A stretch of DNA of 64,000 bases from Sutcliffiella horikoshii (GTDB taxonomy: Bacteria > Bacillota > Bacilli > Bacillales > Bacillaceae_I), in the NCBI GenBank assembly GCA_001636495.1, contig KV440964.1, positions 450,666-514,665 on the forward strand, written 5' to 3'. Shown in pieces: positions 14,445 through 25,648 of this stretch. The notes under the pieces were generated by a model. The model worked only from the letters and a program-made list of their open reading frames with translations. It had not been told where the DNA came from and ran no database searches. The translations under genes were made by a program, and so were the position numbers. Each line of letters opens with the position of its first letter. Within the stretch, counting starts at the first letter, position 1.

Positions 14445-15318
14445 TTTTCACTTCAACCTTCTTTACTTGTTGATAGGACAACAGCTGCTGTTCTGTACTT
14501 ATTTTATATAATTCCTTCAGATAGGAGAGCCAAGCGGATCCCCCCTCTGGAAAAACTTTTCCATCCAGCTGATCGATTCGCACGATTTCCTGGGTAGAGT
14601 TCGTGATGAAGACCTCATCTCCTTGAAGAATCTCTTCAGGGGTAAACGTGCCTTCTTTCACCTCCAGCCCGATAAGTGCGCTAAGGTGCAAAATGAACTT
14701 CCTTGTTACTCCGTTCAAAATTCCCGTCGAAATGCTCGGGGTATAAATGGTGTCGCCTATTATCCAGAAGATATTCGAGACAAGCCCTTCTGCCACATAG
14801 CCTTCCTTCGTCAGAAAGACTCCCTCTACATCCGTTCTAGCTCCAAGCTCCCTTTTGCCTAAAAGATTATTCAAATAGTGATGCGACTTCAACCGCGTGT
14901 CACCTTCCGGGGTGTTGCGCCTTAGTTCCAAAAACACCGCACCTTTGCTTTCTGTTGCCACGGGCGGAACGGGCCTCGTAAATAAAAGCAGGGACGGGGC
15001 ATGGTAGGTATCAGTCGGAAGGCCCCAGTTACTAATGCCCGCTGTGACATTCAAACGGATTACGCCATCTGTCACCTCATTTTTCTTCAAGGCATCTGTC
15101 ACCAGCTCCTCCAGATGCTCATCTGATTCCTGCCAGTCGATATAGACGGATTCAAGCCCTTCCCTCAAACGGGTCAGGTGATCGTGGAACAAAAAGGGCA
15201 CTCCATTATACGTACGGAACGTTTCAAACAGTCCCACTCCATATAAAAAGCCATGGTCCATGACCGAGACGTTCGTTTCCTCTATCGGCTGCCAGCTTCC
15301 ATCCTTATAGACGATCAT
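14416..15318 (-). CDS. pabC: 4-amino-4-deoxychorismate lyase
   Basis: Class IV PLP enzyme releasing p-aminobenzoate and pyruvate from aminodeoxychorismate. The 300 residues carry the N-terminal DHGFLYGVGLFETFR segment and the PLP lysine K144 in LKSHHYLN. The phosphate-binding ITNSTQE loop follows near the C-terminus. The ATG is one base after the pabA stop. Branched-chain or D-amino-acid aminotransferases share this fold, but the pabB-pabA-pabC-sul context settles the role. Confidence 0.94.
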   Translation of the reverse strand: MIVYKDGSWQPIEETNVSVMDHGFLYGVGLFETFRTYNGVPFLFHDHLTRLREGLESVYIDWQESDEHLEELVTDALKKNEVTDGVIRLNVTAGISNWGLPTDTYHAPSLLLFTRPVPPVATESKGAVFLELRRNTPEGDTRLKSHHYLNNLLGKRELGARTDVEGVFLTKEGYVAEGLVSNIFWIIGDTIYTPSISTGILNGVTRKFILHLSALIGLEVKEGTFTPEEILQGDEVFITNSTQEIVRIDQLDGKVFPEGGSAWLSYLKELYKISTEQQLLSYQQVKKVEVKNGKYELISD

Positions 15319-15319
15319 G

Positions 15320-15901
15320 CTACACCTTTTTCGTAGAGTAGCTATCGATAAAGTTCCGCAGCAACTCTTTTCCTACTGAGGTCATAATGGATTCCGGGTG
15401 GAATTGCACCCCTTCAATCGGCAGCTCCTTGTGGCGAATAGCCATGATTTCATCCTGATCTGTCCAAGCTGTAATTTCAAAGCAATCCGGCAACGTTTCC
15501 TTTTTGACAATCAAGGAATGGTACCTCGTTGCCACAAAAGGATTGTCCAATGTTTTAAAAATTGTTTTCTCATCATGATGCATTTCGGACGTTTTTCCGT
15601 GCATCAGCCTTTCCGCCTGCACAACGTCCCCTCCGAATACCTGGGCAATGGACTGGTGTCCTAGGCATACCCCAAATATCGGTTTCTTACCTGCAAAATG
15701 CCTGATTACATCTAAACTAATTCCCGCCTCATTCGGAGAACAAGGACCGGGAGATATCATTAAAAATTCGGGATCGAGCGCTTCTATTTCCTCAATGGTA
15801 ATTTCATCGTTCCGTTTTACCACCAATTCCTCTCCAAGCTCCCCTAAATATTGCACCAAGTTGTACGTAAATGAATCATAGTTATCAATCATCAAAATCA
15901 T
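15320..15901 (-). CDS. pabA: aminodeoxychorismate/anthranilate synthase glutamine amidotransferase
   Basis: Class I glutaminase delivering ammonia to PabB, and in B. subtilis also to TrpE. The 193 residues contain the catalytic triad: C79 in GVCLGHQ, and H168 and E170 in FHPES. The oxyanion strand [11 protein letters not shown] is at 50-60. It overlaps pabB by four bases (ATGA). Confidence 0.95.
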   Translation of the reverse strand: MILMIDNYDSFTYNLVQYLGELGEELVVKRNDEITIEEIEALDPEFLMISPGPCSPNEAGISLDVIRHFAGKKPIFGVCLGHQSIAQVFGGDVVQAERLMHGKTSEMHHDEKTIFKTLDNPFVATRYHSLIVKKETLPDCFEITAWTDQDEIMAIRHKELPIEGVQFHPESIMTSVGKELLRNFIDSYSTKKV

Positions 15902-17328
15902 ATTCTCACCTCTGCTCGTTTTTTTTGCTCCTCTTCACTCAGCTCTTTTGCTTTCCATAGGGCCGCGGCCTTCTTCAAGGATTCCTTGTATTCCCGCATC
16001 GGCACCGAATCAATGACCACTCCGGCACCAGCCTGCACATAGGCCATACCGTCTTTAGCGATCATCGTCCGGATGGAGATGTTCAGTTCCATCTCCCCAT
16101 CATAGCCGATCCACCCTATGGAACCAGTATATACAGAACGCCTTACCGGCTCAAGCTCTTCAATGATCTCCATCGTCCTTACCTTTGGAGCGCCGGTGAT
16201 CGTGCCGCCCGGAAAGGTCGCTTCAATAATATCCGAAATATTTTTGTCCTCCGCCAGGACACCTTGGACGTTCGAGACAATATGCATCACATGGGAATAT
16301 TTCTCGATGGCCATAAACTCATTCACTTCCACCGTACCGTACTTGCAGACCCGGCCCAGGTCGTTCCGCTCCAGGTCCACGAGCATCACATGCTCTGCGC
16401 GCTCTTTTTCATTATCAATCAGCTCTTGCGCAAGCTGACGGTCCTCTTCATCTGTCCTACCCCGGGACCTTGTACCTGCGATTGGTCGAGTACTTACTAT
16501 ATCGCCTTTTTTCTTTACTAAAAGTTCCGGGGAACCGCTGACCAGCTGGAAGTCCGGGAACTGTAGGTATCCCATGTATGGAGAAGGGTTTATTTCTCTC
16601 AGGGCCGTATAAACTTCCATAGGATGGGTCTTGAGTGGTTCTGCCTGTCTGACAGAAAGGTTGACCTGGAACACATCTCCTTGTGCAATATAAGATTGCA
16701 CTTTCTTAACAGCTTCCATAAAGTCCGTTTCTGTAAAAGAAACTTCCCTTTCGGACAAAGCTTGTCTTTCCGCCGTGTAAGGATAGACCACGTCCTCGCT
16801 TTCACCTTCCCATTGCTTGCGGGATTGCTCCAGACGTTTCATTGCCGACTCTTCCTCCCCTTCAGGCGAATGAGTGATTAAAAAAAGCTCTTTTTCTTCT
16901 TTGTCATATACGAACACATCATCAAATAACAAGAAATATAAATCAGGCAATGCGAGGTCATCCGCAGCAGTTTCCGGAAGTCGCTCAATATAACGCACGC
17001 AGTCATATGTCAAATAGCCGATTGCTCCGCCTGTAAAATCAGGAAACCCCTTCAACTTCCTAATGGACCGTTCGGAGATGACTTCTTGTAATAACAATAG
17101 CGGATTCCCACTTCTCTTTTGCTTTTTTCCATCCAGGTGATCTATTTGCAGCTCGTTCCCTTTTCCCTTAATAGATGCTACAGGATCCAGCCCGATGATA
17201 TGGTATCTGCCTCCGCGTCCACTCTCCAACAAGACATGGTACGGCTTGTCCTTGGCAAGTGTTTTATATGTGGCAAACCATTTATTTTCTTCCAACTTTA
17301 TCTTAAGACCTACAGGTACCTTTTGCAT
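15898..17328 (-). CDS. pabB: aminodeoxychorismate synthase component I
   Basis: Amidates chorismate using ammonia from PabA, opening the PABA branch of folate synthesis. The chorismate-binding C-terminal half shows PIAGTRSRG, the [16 protein letters not shown] segment, [11 protein letters not shown] and the GAGVVIDS end. The PIAGT motif (rather than PVAGT) fits the PabB type. The ATG at 17328 gives 476 residues and an N-terminus aligning with B. subtilis PabB; AGGAG lies 13 nt upstream. An ATG at 17355 without a ribosome site is less likely. First gene of the folate operon. Confidence 0.95.
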   Translation of the reverse strand: MQKVPVGLKIKLEENKWFATYKTLAKDKPYHVLLESGRGGRYHIIGLDPVASIKGKGNELQIDHLDGKKQKRSGNPLLLLQEVISERSIRKLKGFPDFTGGAIGYLTYDCVRYIERLPETAADDLALPDLYFLLFDDVFVYDKEEKELFLITHSPEGEEESAMKRLEQSRKQWEGESEDVVYPYTAERQALSEREVSFTETDFMEAVKKVQSYIAQGDVFQVNLSVRQAEPLKTHPMEVYTALREINPSPYMGYLQFPDFQLVSGSPELLVKKKGDIVSTRPIAGTRSRGRTDEEDRQLAQELIDNEKERAEHVMLVDLERNDLGRVCKYGTVEVNEFMAIEKYSHVMHIVSNVQGVLAEDKNISDIIEATFPGGTITGAPKVRTMEIIEELEPVRRSVYTGSIGWIGYDGEMELNISIRTMIAKDGMAYVQAGAGVVIDSVPMREYKESLKKAAALWKAKELSEEEQKKRAEVRI

Positions 17329-17395
17329 TCTTGCTGTCACGCTCCTAAATTGCATACTATCTTTATATTACATGAAATTTACATCATGGTGCACG

Positions 17396-17437
17396 AAAAA
17401 AAGAAAAGGGAAACAGCTCAACAGAGTGTTTCCCTTT
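17396..17437 (-). terminator. cysK terminator
   Basis: Minus strand GGGAAACA, 11-nt loop, TGTTTCCC followed by TTTTCTTTTTTT. It separates cysK from the pabB operon. Confidence 0.88.
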
Positions 17438-17445
17438 AAGATAAC

Positions 17446-18372
17446 CTATTCTTCAAATTGGTATAATGGTGTGCTTAAATAGCGTTCCCCGTTACTCGGT
17501 ATCACCGCAAGGACCTTCTTGCCTTTTCCAAGCTCCTTCGCCACTTGCAGAGCAGCCGAAATGGCAGCTCCTGATGAAATACCACCAAGTATCCCTTCCT
17601 GCTTCGCCGCAAGTCGTGCATACTCAAACGCCTCTTCATTTTTTATCGTAATGATCTGATCGTAAATTTTTGTATCCAAGATGGACGGAACAAAGCCTGC
17701 ACCAATTCCTTGTATCTTATGTGGCCCTGGTTTCCCACCGGAAAGTACCGGGGAATCTGCTGGCTCCACTGCTACAATTTTAATGCCAGGGAAGTTTTCT
17801 CTCAAGACCTCTCCTGCACCTGTAATCGTGCCGCCGGTTCCGATACCGGAAACAAAAGCATCCAACCCGTCACCAAACTGTTCTACAATCTCTTTTCCTG
17901 TCGTTCTTTTATGAATGTCAGGGTTCGCAGGATTATTGAACTGTTGTGGCATAAACAGATTTTTTTCTTTAGCAAGTTCTTCCGCTTTACGGATCGCCCC
18001 ACCCATCCCTTCAGGTCCAGGTGTCAGCACCAGTTCTGCTCCATATGCTCGAAGAAGGTTTCTTCTTTCCAGACTCATTGTTTCAGGCATAACCAGAATT
18101 GCTTTCAATCCTTTTGCTGCAGCGATCATCGCCAGGCCAATACCAGTGTTCCCACTAGTAGGTTCGATAATCGTGTCGCCTTCTTTCAGTTTACCTTCTT
18201 CCATAGCAGCATCAATCATCGCCAGTGCAATACGGTCCTTTACGCTGCTGCCGGGATTCATGAATTCCAGTTTTAGATACACATCAGCCATGTCTTCTTC
18301 TACAATTCGATTCAGCTTTACGACGGGAGTCTTCCCGACTAACTCATCAATAGAATTTGCTACTCGTACCAT
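17446..18372 (-). CDS. cysK: cysteine synthase A (O-acetylserine sulfhydrylase)
   Basis: PLP enzyme making cysteine from O-acetylserine and sulfide. The 308 residues show the PLP lysine K45 in PGSSVKDR and the SGNTG loop (73-77) for the substrate. The GTGGTITG phosphate cup is in the middle. It stands alone between its own promoter and terminator. CymR control is known in B. subtilis, but I cannot identify a clear CymR box here. Confidence 0.96.
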   Translation of the reverse strand: MVRVANSIDELVGKTPVVKLNRIVEEDMADVYLKLEFMNPGSSVKDRIALAMIDAAMEEGKLKEGDTIIEPTSGNTGIGLAMIAAAKGLKAILVMPETMSLERRNLLRAYGAELVLTPGPEGMGGAIRKAEELAKEKNLFMPQQFNNPANPDIHKRTTGKEIVEQFGDGLDAFVSGIGTGGTITGAGEVLRENFPGIKIVAVEPADSPVLSGGKPGPHKIQGIGAGFVPSILDTKIYDQIITIKNEEAFEYARLAAKQEGILGGISSGAAISAALQVAKELGKGKKVLAVIPSNGERYLSTPLYQFEE

Positions 18373-18421
18373 TATTTTTCCCCCTGTCTTTAAAACTTAG
18401 TGTTTTTGTCGGATTAATCCC

Positions 18422-18450
18422 ATTTAACACCATTAAATCTGAATTGTCAA
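18422..18450 (-). promoter_or_regulatory. cysK SigA promoter
   Basis: -35 TTGACA (18445-18450), 17 nt, -10 TTAAAT (18422-18427). A GGATTAATCC palindrome lies about ten bases downstream and could bind a regulator. Confidence 0.6.
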
Positions 18451-18465
18451 TTTATTTGGTTCGAC

Positions 18466-19395
18466 CTATTGTGCAGTTGGAAGGTTCCATTCCACCCCGA
18501 CCTCGTCCCAGAAAATCGAAGCGTCCACGGAACCGTCCATGTTTTCCATCGCCAGGTGTCTACGAATTTGATCTTTTACATCTTCAAAAGAATATGTAAC
18601 TCCGTCGATTTTTTCATGCAGATAGATTACCGCATACTTGCCATCAACAGAAATCGGTTCACTCCACGATTTCTCTTTCAGCTTTGCAGCCTCCGTCATA
18701 TATGCAGGTGGATAGACTTGAGATTCATGTGTAAGAAAACCAAGGTCGCCTCCTTGATTTGCCGTCAATTCATCCGTTGAGACTTCCATCGCAAGCGAGG
18801 TGAAATTGGAGCCTTCCTCCAATTCCTTTACTACTGCGTCCGCCTCTTCTTTTGTTTCTAATGTGATATGGGAAAGATGAAAAGAGTCTTCCATTGTATA
18901 GAGCTGCTTATTTTCTTGATAAAAACTTTCAAGCTCTGACTCGGGAATCGTTACATCCTTTACAAGAAGTTCTTCGAGCAATAAGCTAGAACGGATCTGT
19001 TCTTTGACCAGTTCCTCGGAAGAATTGGCATGCAAAGGAGAACGGCTATACATTGTTTTAATCATTTTCCATTCACGGTCCACGGACTGCTCGGAAACGG
19101 TAACATTGTATTTCTTGGCAATCTGTTTGACCACTTCTTTATTGACCATTTTCGTAAGCATTTCCTGGCCGTACATGCCTTCAAGTTCTTCGAGCATATC
19201 TTTTCTTGTAATGACGGCATCCCCCACCGTCGCCACGATATTCGCCTGTCCATTAACAAAAGCGCTTGCGTCCGCAGCCTCTTTTAAAGAAAAGGTTTGT
19301 TTCACCACTACAGCTAATGTGAGGCAATTAATAATCACTAGACCAAAAATGATATTCCATACCCACTTCTGCTTTAATCTCCGCTTTTGGTTCAT
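18466..19395 (-). CDS. yacD: membrane-anchored PrsA-like peptidyl-prolyl isomerase YacD
   Basis: Predicted extracytoplasmic foldase with parvulin (PPIC) fold. The 309 residues start with basic residues and one hydrophobic helix (13-31), a signal anchor without a visible lipobox cysteine. A SurA-N-like helical region follows (about 50-150), then the parvulin domain (about 160-255) with HLSHITLETKEEA and the GGDLGFL segment. Its clients are unknown. It lies between cysK and hslO, as in B. subtilis. Confidence 0.85.
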   Translation of the reverse strand: MNQKRRLKQKWVWNIIFGLVIINCLTLAVVVKQTFSLKEAADASAFVNGQANIVATVGDAVITRKDMLEELEGMYGQEMLTKMVNKEVVKQIAKKYNVTVSEQSVDREWKMIKTMYSRSPLHANSSEELVKEQIRSSLLLEELLVKDVTIPESELESFYQENKQLYTMEDSFHLSHITLETKEEADAVVKELEEGSNFTSLAMEVSTDELTANQGGDLGFLTHESQVYPPAYMTEAAKLKEKSWSEPISVDGKYAVIYLHEKIDGVTYSFEDVKDQIRRHLAMENMDGSVDASIFWDEVGVEWNLPTAQ

Positions 19396-19404
19396 ATTTG
19401 CCCC

Positions 19405-20286
19405 CTAGCCCCTTACTTGCTCCCTCATAGCTTCAAGTTCCTCTTTGCTGAAGAGATACTTTGCATTACAGAAATGACAGTGCGTTTCGGCTTGTCCGTC
19501 TTCCTCGATGATTTCGGTGATATCTTTTTCACCCAAGGATATGATGGCTTTTTCAAAGCGCTCCTTGGAGCACGTACACTTGAACTCGATCGGCATGGTT
19601 TCAAGGAATTTAATATTTCCTTCTCCAAGAATTTCTGTTAAAAGCTCTTCAGGGGTCAACCCCTTTTCTATTAACTTGGAAACAGGAGTCATATTATTTA
19701 TTTTTTCTTCAATTACTGTGATGGTTTCTTCTGAAGTACCAGGTAAAAGTTGAATGATAAAGCCACCCGCAGCAAGAATCGTGTTGTCAGGATTGACTAA
19801 AACCCCCACTCCTACGGCAGAAGGAACCTGCTCAGATGATACAAGGTAGTATGTAAAGTCTTCCCCAAGCTCTCCTGATATCAATTCTGTCTGACCGGAG
19901 AAGTGCTCCCTTAACCCTAAATCCTTCACAACGGACAGTGTTCCATTTGTTCCAACCGCACGCGCTACATCAAGTTTTCCGTGCTGGTTCAAATCAAAAT
20001 GCGTTTGCGGGTTTGTGACATATCCTCGCACCTGTCCTTTTGCATTGCTATCGACAAGGATTGCTCCGATTGGTCCACCACCATCAATTTTGACAGTAAG
20101 TTTATTTTCGCCTTTCAACATGGCGCCAAGCATAACAGAAGCAGTCATTGCCCGTCCCAATGCAGCGGAAGCGGTCGGCCATGTCTGATGGCGTTTTTGT
20201 GCCTCTCCCACGGTATCTGTTGTTCTAATTCCATATGCACGTACTTGGCCCTCAAAAGCCAACGCTTTTACGAGATAGTCTGACAT
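19405..20286 (-). CDS. hslO: redox-regulated holdase chaperonin Hsp33
   Basis: Cytoplasmic chaperone activated by oxidation and unfolding of its zinc module. The 293 residues end in the switch domain with CxC (C237, C239) and CxxC (C270, C273). The N-terminal core has the [16 protein letters not shown] segment. It sits between coaX and yacD in the conserved order. The 22-nt gap from coaX suggests cotranscription. Confidence 0.95.
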   Translation of the reverse strand: MSDYLVKALAFEGQVRAYGIRTTDTVGEAQKRHQTWPTASAALGRAMTASVMLGAMLKGENKLTVKIDGGGPIGAILVDSNAKGQVRGYVTNPQTHFDLNQHGKLDVARAVGTNGTLSVVKDLGLREHFSGQTELISGELGEDFTYYLVSSEQVPSAVGVGVLVNPDNTILAAGGFIIQLLPGTSEETITVIEEKINNMTPVSKLIEKGLTPEELLTEILGEGNIKFLETMPIEFKCTCSKERFEKAIISLGEKDITEIIEEDGQAETHCHFCNAKYLFSKEELEAMREQVRG

Positions 20287-20308
20287 GTTAGTTTGCCCCT
20301 TTCACAGT

Positions 20309-21082
20309 TCAATCTTCCTTAGTATTCTTCATGTAAATTAGATGCAGCCCTTTTAACGTCAAGAAAGGATCTACAATATCGATAACCTCTGATTCATTTC
20401 CGATAAGTGCAGCGAGCCCTCCTGTTGCTATAACTTTCGGCATCACATCACTTTGCTTCTTCATACGGTTTACAATGCCCTCAACCTGCCCAACATAGCC
20501 AAAAAGAATTCCTGCCTGCATCGCACTTACAGTGTTTTTCCCGATAACATCGTCAGGACGTGCTATTTCAATTCTTGGAAGCTTTGATGCCCTAGAATAG
20601 AGCGCTTCTGTGGAAATACTGATACCAGGAGCAATGGCTCCTCCCATGTATTGCTTGTGTTCATTAATATAGCAATAGGTTGTTGCAGTACCAAAATCGA
20701 CAATTACCAACGGGCTTCCGTATAAATGGATACCCGCTACAGCGTTGACGATTCTGTCTGCTCCCACTTCTCTTGGGTTTTCATATTTTATATTTAATCC
20801 TGTTTTGATGCCAGGTCCCACAATCAGCGGTTTCAAATGAAAATATTTTTGGCACATTCTCTCTAGGGAGAACATGATTGGCGGTACAACCGAAGAGATG
20901 ATAATCCCTTCAAAGTCTTTAAAACGTAAGCCTACATGTTCAAGGAGGGATTTGAAGATCATCCCGAATTCGTCTTCTGTCTTATTGCGGCTTGTCTCGA
21001 CACGCCAGTGATGTTTTAATTCTTCTCCGTCATATACACCAATTACGGTATTGGTATTCCCAACATCCAACACAAATAACAT
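20309..21082 (-). CDS. coaX: type III pantothenate kinase
   Basis: Catalyses the first step of coenzyme A synthesis. The 257 residues have an acetate-kinase/hsp70-like fold: phosphate-1 motif [10 protein letters not shown] at 6-15, the VGADRIVNA substrate segment, and VDFGTATT for the second phosphate loop. A TATAAT-like -10 at 21115-21120 lies upstream, with only a weak -35. Confidence 0.95.
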   Translation of the reverse strand: MLFVLDVGNTNTVIGVYDGEELKHHWRVETSRNKTEDEFGMIFKSLLEHVGLRFKDFEGIIISSVVPPIMFSLERMCQKYFHLKPLIVGPGIKTGLNIKYENPREVGADRIVNAVAGIHLYGSPLVIVDFGTATTYCYINEHKQYMGGAIAPGISISTEALYSRASKLPRIEIARPDDVIGKNTVSAMQAGILFGYVGQVEGIVNRMKKQSDVMPKVIATGGLAALIGNESEVIDIVDPFLTLKGLHLIYMKNTKED

Positions 21083-21279
21083 TTATATCCCCACCATGCT
21101 TTAAAATTAGTTTCATTATACTATATGGTAACCTAACTGACCCAATAGAAATAATTATTCCTTGGGAAATCATGATTCGACAGAATTCTTGTGTTTGCGT
21201 TAACTTCCTGTTTCCTTCCGTTTCGGGGTTCGCTTATCCAGAGGGCGTGTGCTTGATCCCCCTCACTTCTAGGTCTCCG

Positions 21280-21416
21280 TTAAACACCGCTGTTGATTTC
21301 CGCAAACGGCTTCGCTTTCCGCGGGGCGACCTTGAGCCTCCTCACTTCGTTGCGGGGTCTCAAGATTGTCGCTACTCCCCCGCTGGAGTCTTCGCCTTTT
21401 GCTCCAATCAACAGCT
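21280..21416 (+). repeat. palindromic intergenic repeat, copy A
   Basis: Starts TTAAACACCG, then inverted termini CTGTTGATT (21290-21298) and AATCAACAG (21406-21414). The inner arm GCGACCTTGAG pairs with CTCAAGATTGTCGC across a CCTCCTC...GGGGTC cap. It lies in the coaX-ftsH gap. It is one of eight related elements in the window. Confidence 0.9.
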
Positions 21417-21481
21417 ATAAACTATTAGAACATTACTTATTCTATTGACTGCAGGTTTGAAACACAAAGCCCAAATCACAT

Positions 21482-21517
21482 AAAAAAGGTGCCTGAATTT
21501 TACTCCAGGCACCTTTT
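21482..21517 (-). terminator. ftsH terminator
   Basis: Minus strand AAAAGGTGCCTG, 10-nt loop, CAGGCACCTTTTTT, starting two bases past the ftsH stop. Confidence 0.92.
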
Positions 21518-21519
21518 GT

Positions 21520-23454
21520 TTATTCAGGCTTGTTTTCGTCTGTAGATTCCGTTTTGTCTGCATCTTTTTTAGAGTTGATGTTCACTTTTACATCTTCGCC
21601 ACCATCAACTTTTAGAGGGAGTTCTGGAAGCTTCCCTTTTTCATATAGGTGTTTGATCTGAGCTGCATCAAGTGTTTCAACCTCTAATAGTGTTTGAGCT
21701 ACGAGCTCTAGCTTATCACGGTTTTCCGTAAGAATCTGCTTGGCTCTCGCATAACACTCTTTGATGAAGCGTTGAATCTCCATATCGATGTCGTGTGCAA
21801 TCGCATCACTGTAGTTTTGCTCATTTTGGATATCACGTCCAAGGAAGACTTGCCCCCCTGAAGCTTGACCAAATTGTAACGGTCCAAGCTTTTCGCTCAT
21901 TCCGTATTCGGTAACCATTTTACGGGCTATTCCTGTTGCACGTTGGAAGTCATTATGGGCACCAGTACTTGCTTCGCCAAATGTGATTTCCTCTGCAACA
22001 CGACCGCCCAGTAGTCCGGTAATCTTATCTAAGAGCTCTGGTTTTGTCATAAAGTAACGATCTTCTTTTGGAAGCATAACCGCATAACCGCCAGCCTGTC
22101 CTCGAGGTACGATTGTCACTTTATGTACCGTATCCGCTTCATCCAATACCACACCGATGATCGTATGACCCGCTTCGTGGTAAGCAACAATATTGCGCTC
22201 TTTTTGGGAAATTACCCTGCTCTTTTTGGCAGGTCCCGCGATAACTCTATCAATTGCTTCATCAACATCCAACATATCGATTTGTTTCTTGTCTCGTCTA
22301 GCAGCAACAAGCGCAGCTTCGTTCAGCAAGTTTTCAAGATCTGCACCCGAGAATCCAGGGGTACGCATCGCAATTGTCTTCATATTGATACTATCATCGA
22401 TAGGTTTATTTCTTGCATGAACTTTCAGTACCGCTTCACGGCCCTTCAAGTCTGGGCGGTCTACAGTAATCTGACGGTCAAAACGACCAGGTCTCAATAA
22501 TGCCGGGTCAAGTATGTCCGGTCTGTTCGTAGCTGCAACGATGATGATACCTTCGTTCGCTCCGAAACCGTCCATTTCCACTAGCAACTGGTTCAAGGTT
22601 TGCTCACGCTCATCGTGACCTCCACCTAGACCCGCTCCACGTTGACGTCCTACTGCATCAATTTCATCGATGAAAATGATACATGGAGCATTTTTCTTCG
22701 CATTTTCAAAAAGGTCACGTACACGGGATGCACCTACCCCAACGAACATTTCCACAAAGTCAGAACCACTGATTGAGAAGAACGGAACGCCCGCTTCCCC
22801 AGCAACAGCTCTTGCAAGTAACGTTTTACCTGTACCTGGAGGTCCCACAAGGAGTACCCCTTTAGGAATTCGCGCACCAAGCTCAGAGAATTTACGTGGA
22901 TCTTTCAAGAATTCCACAACCTCGACAAGCTCCTGCTTTTCCTCATCCGCACCGGCAACGTCTTTGAATTTAACCTTTTTCTTCTCTTCACTGTATAACT
23001 TCGCCTTACTCTTACCAAAGTTCATCACACGACTTCCGCCGCCCTGCGCCTGATTAAGTAAGAAGAAGAATAAAATAAAGATGATGACAAAAGGAATGAT
23101 GGAAGTAAAGAAGGTTACCCAACCGCTCGTTTCTTCCGCCGGGTCAACTGTCATTTGAATGTTCTGCTCTTCTGCAATGGTTTCCACGCGATCTAGAGCA
23201 CTGGCACTGTTAGGGAACACCGTTACAAACGTTTCTCCTTCAGCAGCACCTTCTAATTTACCACGCGCTTCATAGACGGAACGCGTTGGTTGGATGGTGA
23301 ATTCCTTCACCTTATTTTCTTCAAGATTCTGGATGAATGTATTATAGGTGATCGGTTTCTCGCTCGTGTTAGGGCTATTGAAAAAGCTCACAACACCAAT
23401 GACCACTAAAAATATTAATAAATAAAAGATGGTATTACGAAATATTCTGTTCAT
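21520..23454 (-). CDS. ftsH: ATP-dependent membrane zinc metalloprotease FtsH
   Basis: Hexameric AAA+ protease that extracts and degrades membrane and regulatory proteins. The 644 residues hold two membrane helices (about 7-25 and 113-133) flanking an extracytoplasmic loop. Then come Walker A GPPGTGKT (204-211), Walker B IIFIDEID (259-266), the RPGRFDRQI sensor region and the zinc site HEAGH (426-430). The tail is acidic. In B. subtilis it is stress-induced and needed for sporulation. Confidence 0.98.
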   Translation of the reverse strand: MNRIFRNTIFYLLIFLVVIGVVSFFNSPNTSEKPITYNTFIQNLEENKVKEFTIQPTRSVYEARGKLEGAAEGETFVTVFPNSASALDRVETIAEEQNIQMTVDPAEETSGWVTFFTSIIPFVIIFILFFFLLNQAQGGGSRVMNFGKSKAKLYSEEKKKVKFKDVAGADEEKQELVEVVEFLKDPRKFSELGARIPKGVLLVGPPGTGKTLLARAVAGEAGVPFFSISGSDFVEMFVGVGASRVRDLFENAKKNAPCIIFIDEIDAVGRQRGAGLGGGHDEREQTLNQLLVEMDGFGANEGIIIVAATNRPDILDPALLRPGRFDRQITVDRPDLKGREAVLKVHARNKPIDDSINMKTIAMRTPGFSGADLENLLNEAALVAARRDKKQIDMLDVDEAIDRVIAGPAKKSRVISQKERNIVAYHEAGHTIIGVVLDEADTVHKVTIVPRGQAGGYAVMLPKEDRYFMTKPELLDKITGLLGGRVAEEITFGEASTGAHNDFQRATGIARKMVTEYGMSEKLGPLQFGQASGGQVFLGRDIQNEQNYSDAIAHDIDMEIQRFIKECYARAKQILTENRDKLELVAQTLLEVETLDAAQIKHLYEKGKLPELPLKVDGGEDVKVNINSKKDADKTESTDENKPE

Positions 23455-23489
23455 CCCTTACCTCCTCCCACGATAGCCAAACTAAACCA

Positions 23490-23519
23490 ATAGTAACATA
23501 GTAAATTAATCCAATTCAA
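23490..23519 (-). promoter_or_regulatory. ftsH promoter
   Basis: -35 TTGAAT (23514-23519), 18 nt, extended -10 TGTTACTAT ending at 23490. It lies between hprT and ftsH, allowing separate expression. Confidence 0.6.
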
Positions 23520-23539
23520 GGAATCTGTATTGGGATAGC

Positions 23540-24088
23540 TTATTCTTCTACGTTAGAATAAATTGCAGGTTTTAATACTCCGATATACGGAAGGTTACGA
23601 TATTTTTCTGCGTAATCAAGACCATATCCTACAACAAATTCATCTGGTACGATGAATCCAACATAGTCAGCTTTAATATCTGCTTTTCTTCCACTTGGTT
23701 TGTCAAGTAGTGTCACAATCTTGATGGATTTCGCTTTACGATAGCGGAATAGTTCCACCAGGTAGCTTAGAGTCAAGCCGCTGTCGATGATGTCCTCGAT
23801 GATCAGGATATCCCTTCCTTCAACGGAAGTGTCCAAATCTTTCAGGATTTTCACTTCACCGGAAGAAACAGTGGAGTTTCCGTAGCTTGATACGTCCATG
23901 AAATCCATTTCCAAATATGTATCCATGCGTTTGATAAGGTCTCCCATGAATGGCATGGCGCCTTTTAGCACTCCAATTGCCAAAGGAAAACGATCACTGT
24001 AATCCTCTGTTAATTGTGCACCTAATTCTCTTACTTTTACTTGAAGCTCTTCTTCGCTAAAGAGTACTTTTTCGATATCTTTGTTCAT
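23540..24088 (-). CDS. hprT: hypoxanthine-guanine phosphoribosyltransferase
   Basis: Purine salvage enzyme. The 182 residues contain the PRPP loop [15 protein letters not shown] and the purine-contact segment near [20 protein letters not shown] at 24088 is chosen: it overlaps the tilS stop as ATGA, has GGGAGG upstream, and begins like the B. subtilis enzyme (MNKDIEKVL). The TTG at 24106 is part of the ribosome site. B. subtilis TilS-HprT are reported to interact and activate ftsH; the adjacency fits. Confidence 0.96.
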   Translation of the reverse strand: MNKDIEKVLFSEEELQVKVRELGAQLTEDYSDRFPLAIGVLKGAMPFMGDLIKRMDTYLEMDFMDVSSYGNSTVSSGEVKILKDLDTSVEGRDILIIEDIIDSGLTLSYLVELFRYRKAKSIKIVTLLDKPSGRKADIKADYVGFIVPDEFVVGYGLDYAEKYRNLPYIGVLKPAIYSNVEE

Positions 24089-25506
24089 TTCTTTGTTGCC
24101 TCCCAAACTTTTTGACTCGTCTTGCAGGTTAATACTAAAACAGGACCCATCGTTTCCTCTGTTGCTTCAAAAGTAGAACGTTTAAGCATAGGCATCCACA
24201 AAATTTCATCGTTGGCATCCACAATCAAAGGCCATGTGTTTCGTTGCTGTATAGGTATTTTACCTTCGATGAAAATGCTTTTGATTTTTTTGGAGCCGTT
24301 CATCCCCTTCAGTCTAATTCGATCTCCGTCCAAACGGGTTCTCGCATGAAGCGGAAGTGCAACCTTGGATAAATCAATGACAGCTTGATTTTCTTTGACA
24401 ACTGTTTGTTTATAATGTGTCCAAATCTCGCTTGTGATGATTTTATCGTTTGGCAGCGTCGCATTGCCCGGGACTTCAAGCATACACTTGTACGCATGAT
24501 CGGATTCATCCTTATTAAATGTCAATGTGCATTCATTGTAGGATTTAATAACCTGTAAGCCATTAGGGAAATGCAGCCTTCCAGAAGGGTGTTCACTTTC
24601 CAATAAGGATAATAAATTATCAATATGTATAGAGGAAAGAGATGGAGGAATTTCATTGTTATAGAGATAGTTTAATATTAGTTGAATCCCTCGCCTTTGT
24701 AAAGGTTTAGCCATCAAAAGCACAGGTTTTCTACTCAATACCACTCTATCTTTTGCTTTGCTTCTAATAACGTTATTCCATTCCTTTTTCATTAATGCCT
24801 CTATGTATTGCTCATTCTCCTGTAACTGCTCACTGAATGCCTGGAACTTCTCATGAATATTGGGGAATTCCTCTTTCAGTAAGGGTAAGACATGATGACG
24901 CAAACGATTTCTTCGATAGGCATCCTTGTCATTGCTGGGGTCATGCCTAAATGGAATTTCATGTTGCTTTAGATACTCCATGATTTCCACTTTTGTAATG
25001 GCTAGAAACGGACGGACAATCACTCCATTCCCAAATGCTCGTTTAGGAAGAATTCCGGCGTACCCGGCCATGGATGACCCTCTTCCAAGCCTCATCAGGA
25101 TCGTTTCCACCTGATCATCTCCATGGTGAGCAAGTGCCAATACTTGTGCGCCATGCTTGGCCATCACTCTTTCATAAAAAGCATACCTGCATTGCCTTGC
25201 TGCCATTTGGGGACTGAGCTTCTTTTCACTTTGGTAGGCTGCTACATCGATCTGTTCGGCTTCAAACAGCAGGTTCCTCCATTCACATTGTTGCTGGACA
25301 AACCTCAAATCCTCTTCGGATTCCCGCCCCCGAAACATATGATCCACGTGCGCCACTACTAATTTCAGGCTCTTGGCCTCCTTGATGGAATCCAAATAAT
25401 GAAGCAATCCCATGGAATCTGCTCCACCACTAACGCCAACCACCACAGTCGAATTGCTTGGCAGCATGTCATTTTCATCTATGAAAGTCGAGACAGTTTT
25501 CCACAT
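24085..25506 (-). CDS. tilS: tRNA(Ile)-lysidine synthetase
   Basis: Modifies C34 of the CAU-anticodon tRNA-Ile to lysidine so it reads AUA. The 473 residues have the PP-loop SGGADS at 26-31 and an HVDHMFRG segment, then the [10 protein letters not shown] substrate helix and TilS C-terminal domains. It overlaps hprT by four bases. Essential in B. subtilis. Confidence 0.95.
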   Translation of the reverse strand: MWKTVSTFIDENDMLPSNSTVVVGVSGGADSMGLLHYLDSIKEAKSLKLVVAHVDHMFRGRESEEDLRFVQQQCEWRNLLFEAEQIDVAAYQSEKKLSPQMAARQCRYAFYERVMAKHGAQVLALAHHGDDQVETILMRLGRGSSMAGYAGILPKRAFGNGVIVRPFLAITKVEIMEYLKQHEIPFRHDPSNDKDAYRRNRLRHHVLPLLKEEFPNIHEKFQAFSEQLQENEQYIEALMKKEWNNVIRSKAKDRVVLSRKPVLLMAKPLQRRGIQLILNYLYNNEIPPSLSSIHIDNLLSLLESEHPSGRLHFPNGLQVIKSYNECTLTFNKDESDHAYKCMLEVPGNATLPNDKIITSEIWTHYKQTVVKENQAVIDLSKVALPLHARTRLDGDRIRLKGMNGSKKIKSIFIEGKIPIQQRNTWPLIVDANDEILWMPMLKRSTFEATEETMGPVLVLTCKTSQKVWEATKK

Positions 25507-25648
25507 ACAGTGTACCCATTCCTTTAATCTACGCGTATAATTTCTATTTTATCCTACCATTTGACTTCTTCTCCTGCAAAAATAGATGCTTATCCAAAAA
25601 CATCCATACTGCTTTATACCCCCAAACACAGCCATAAAACGCTATAAA

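Noticed and set aside
21115-21145. coaX promoter TATAAT with TTGGGT
   Set aside because: The -10 is good but the only -35 candidate is 19 bp away and weak, so it is mentioned only in the coaX entry.
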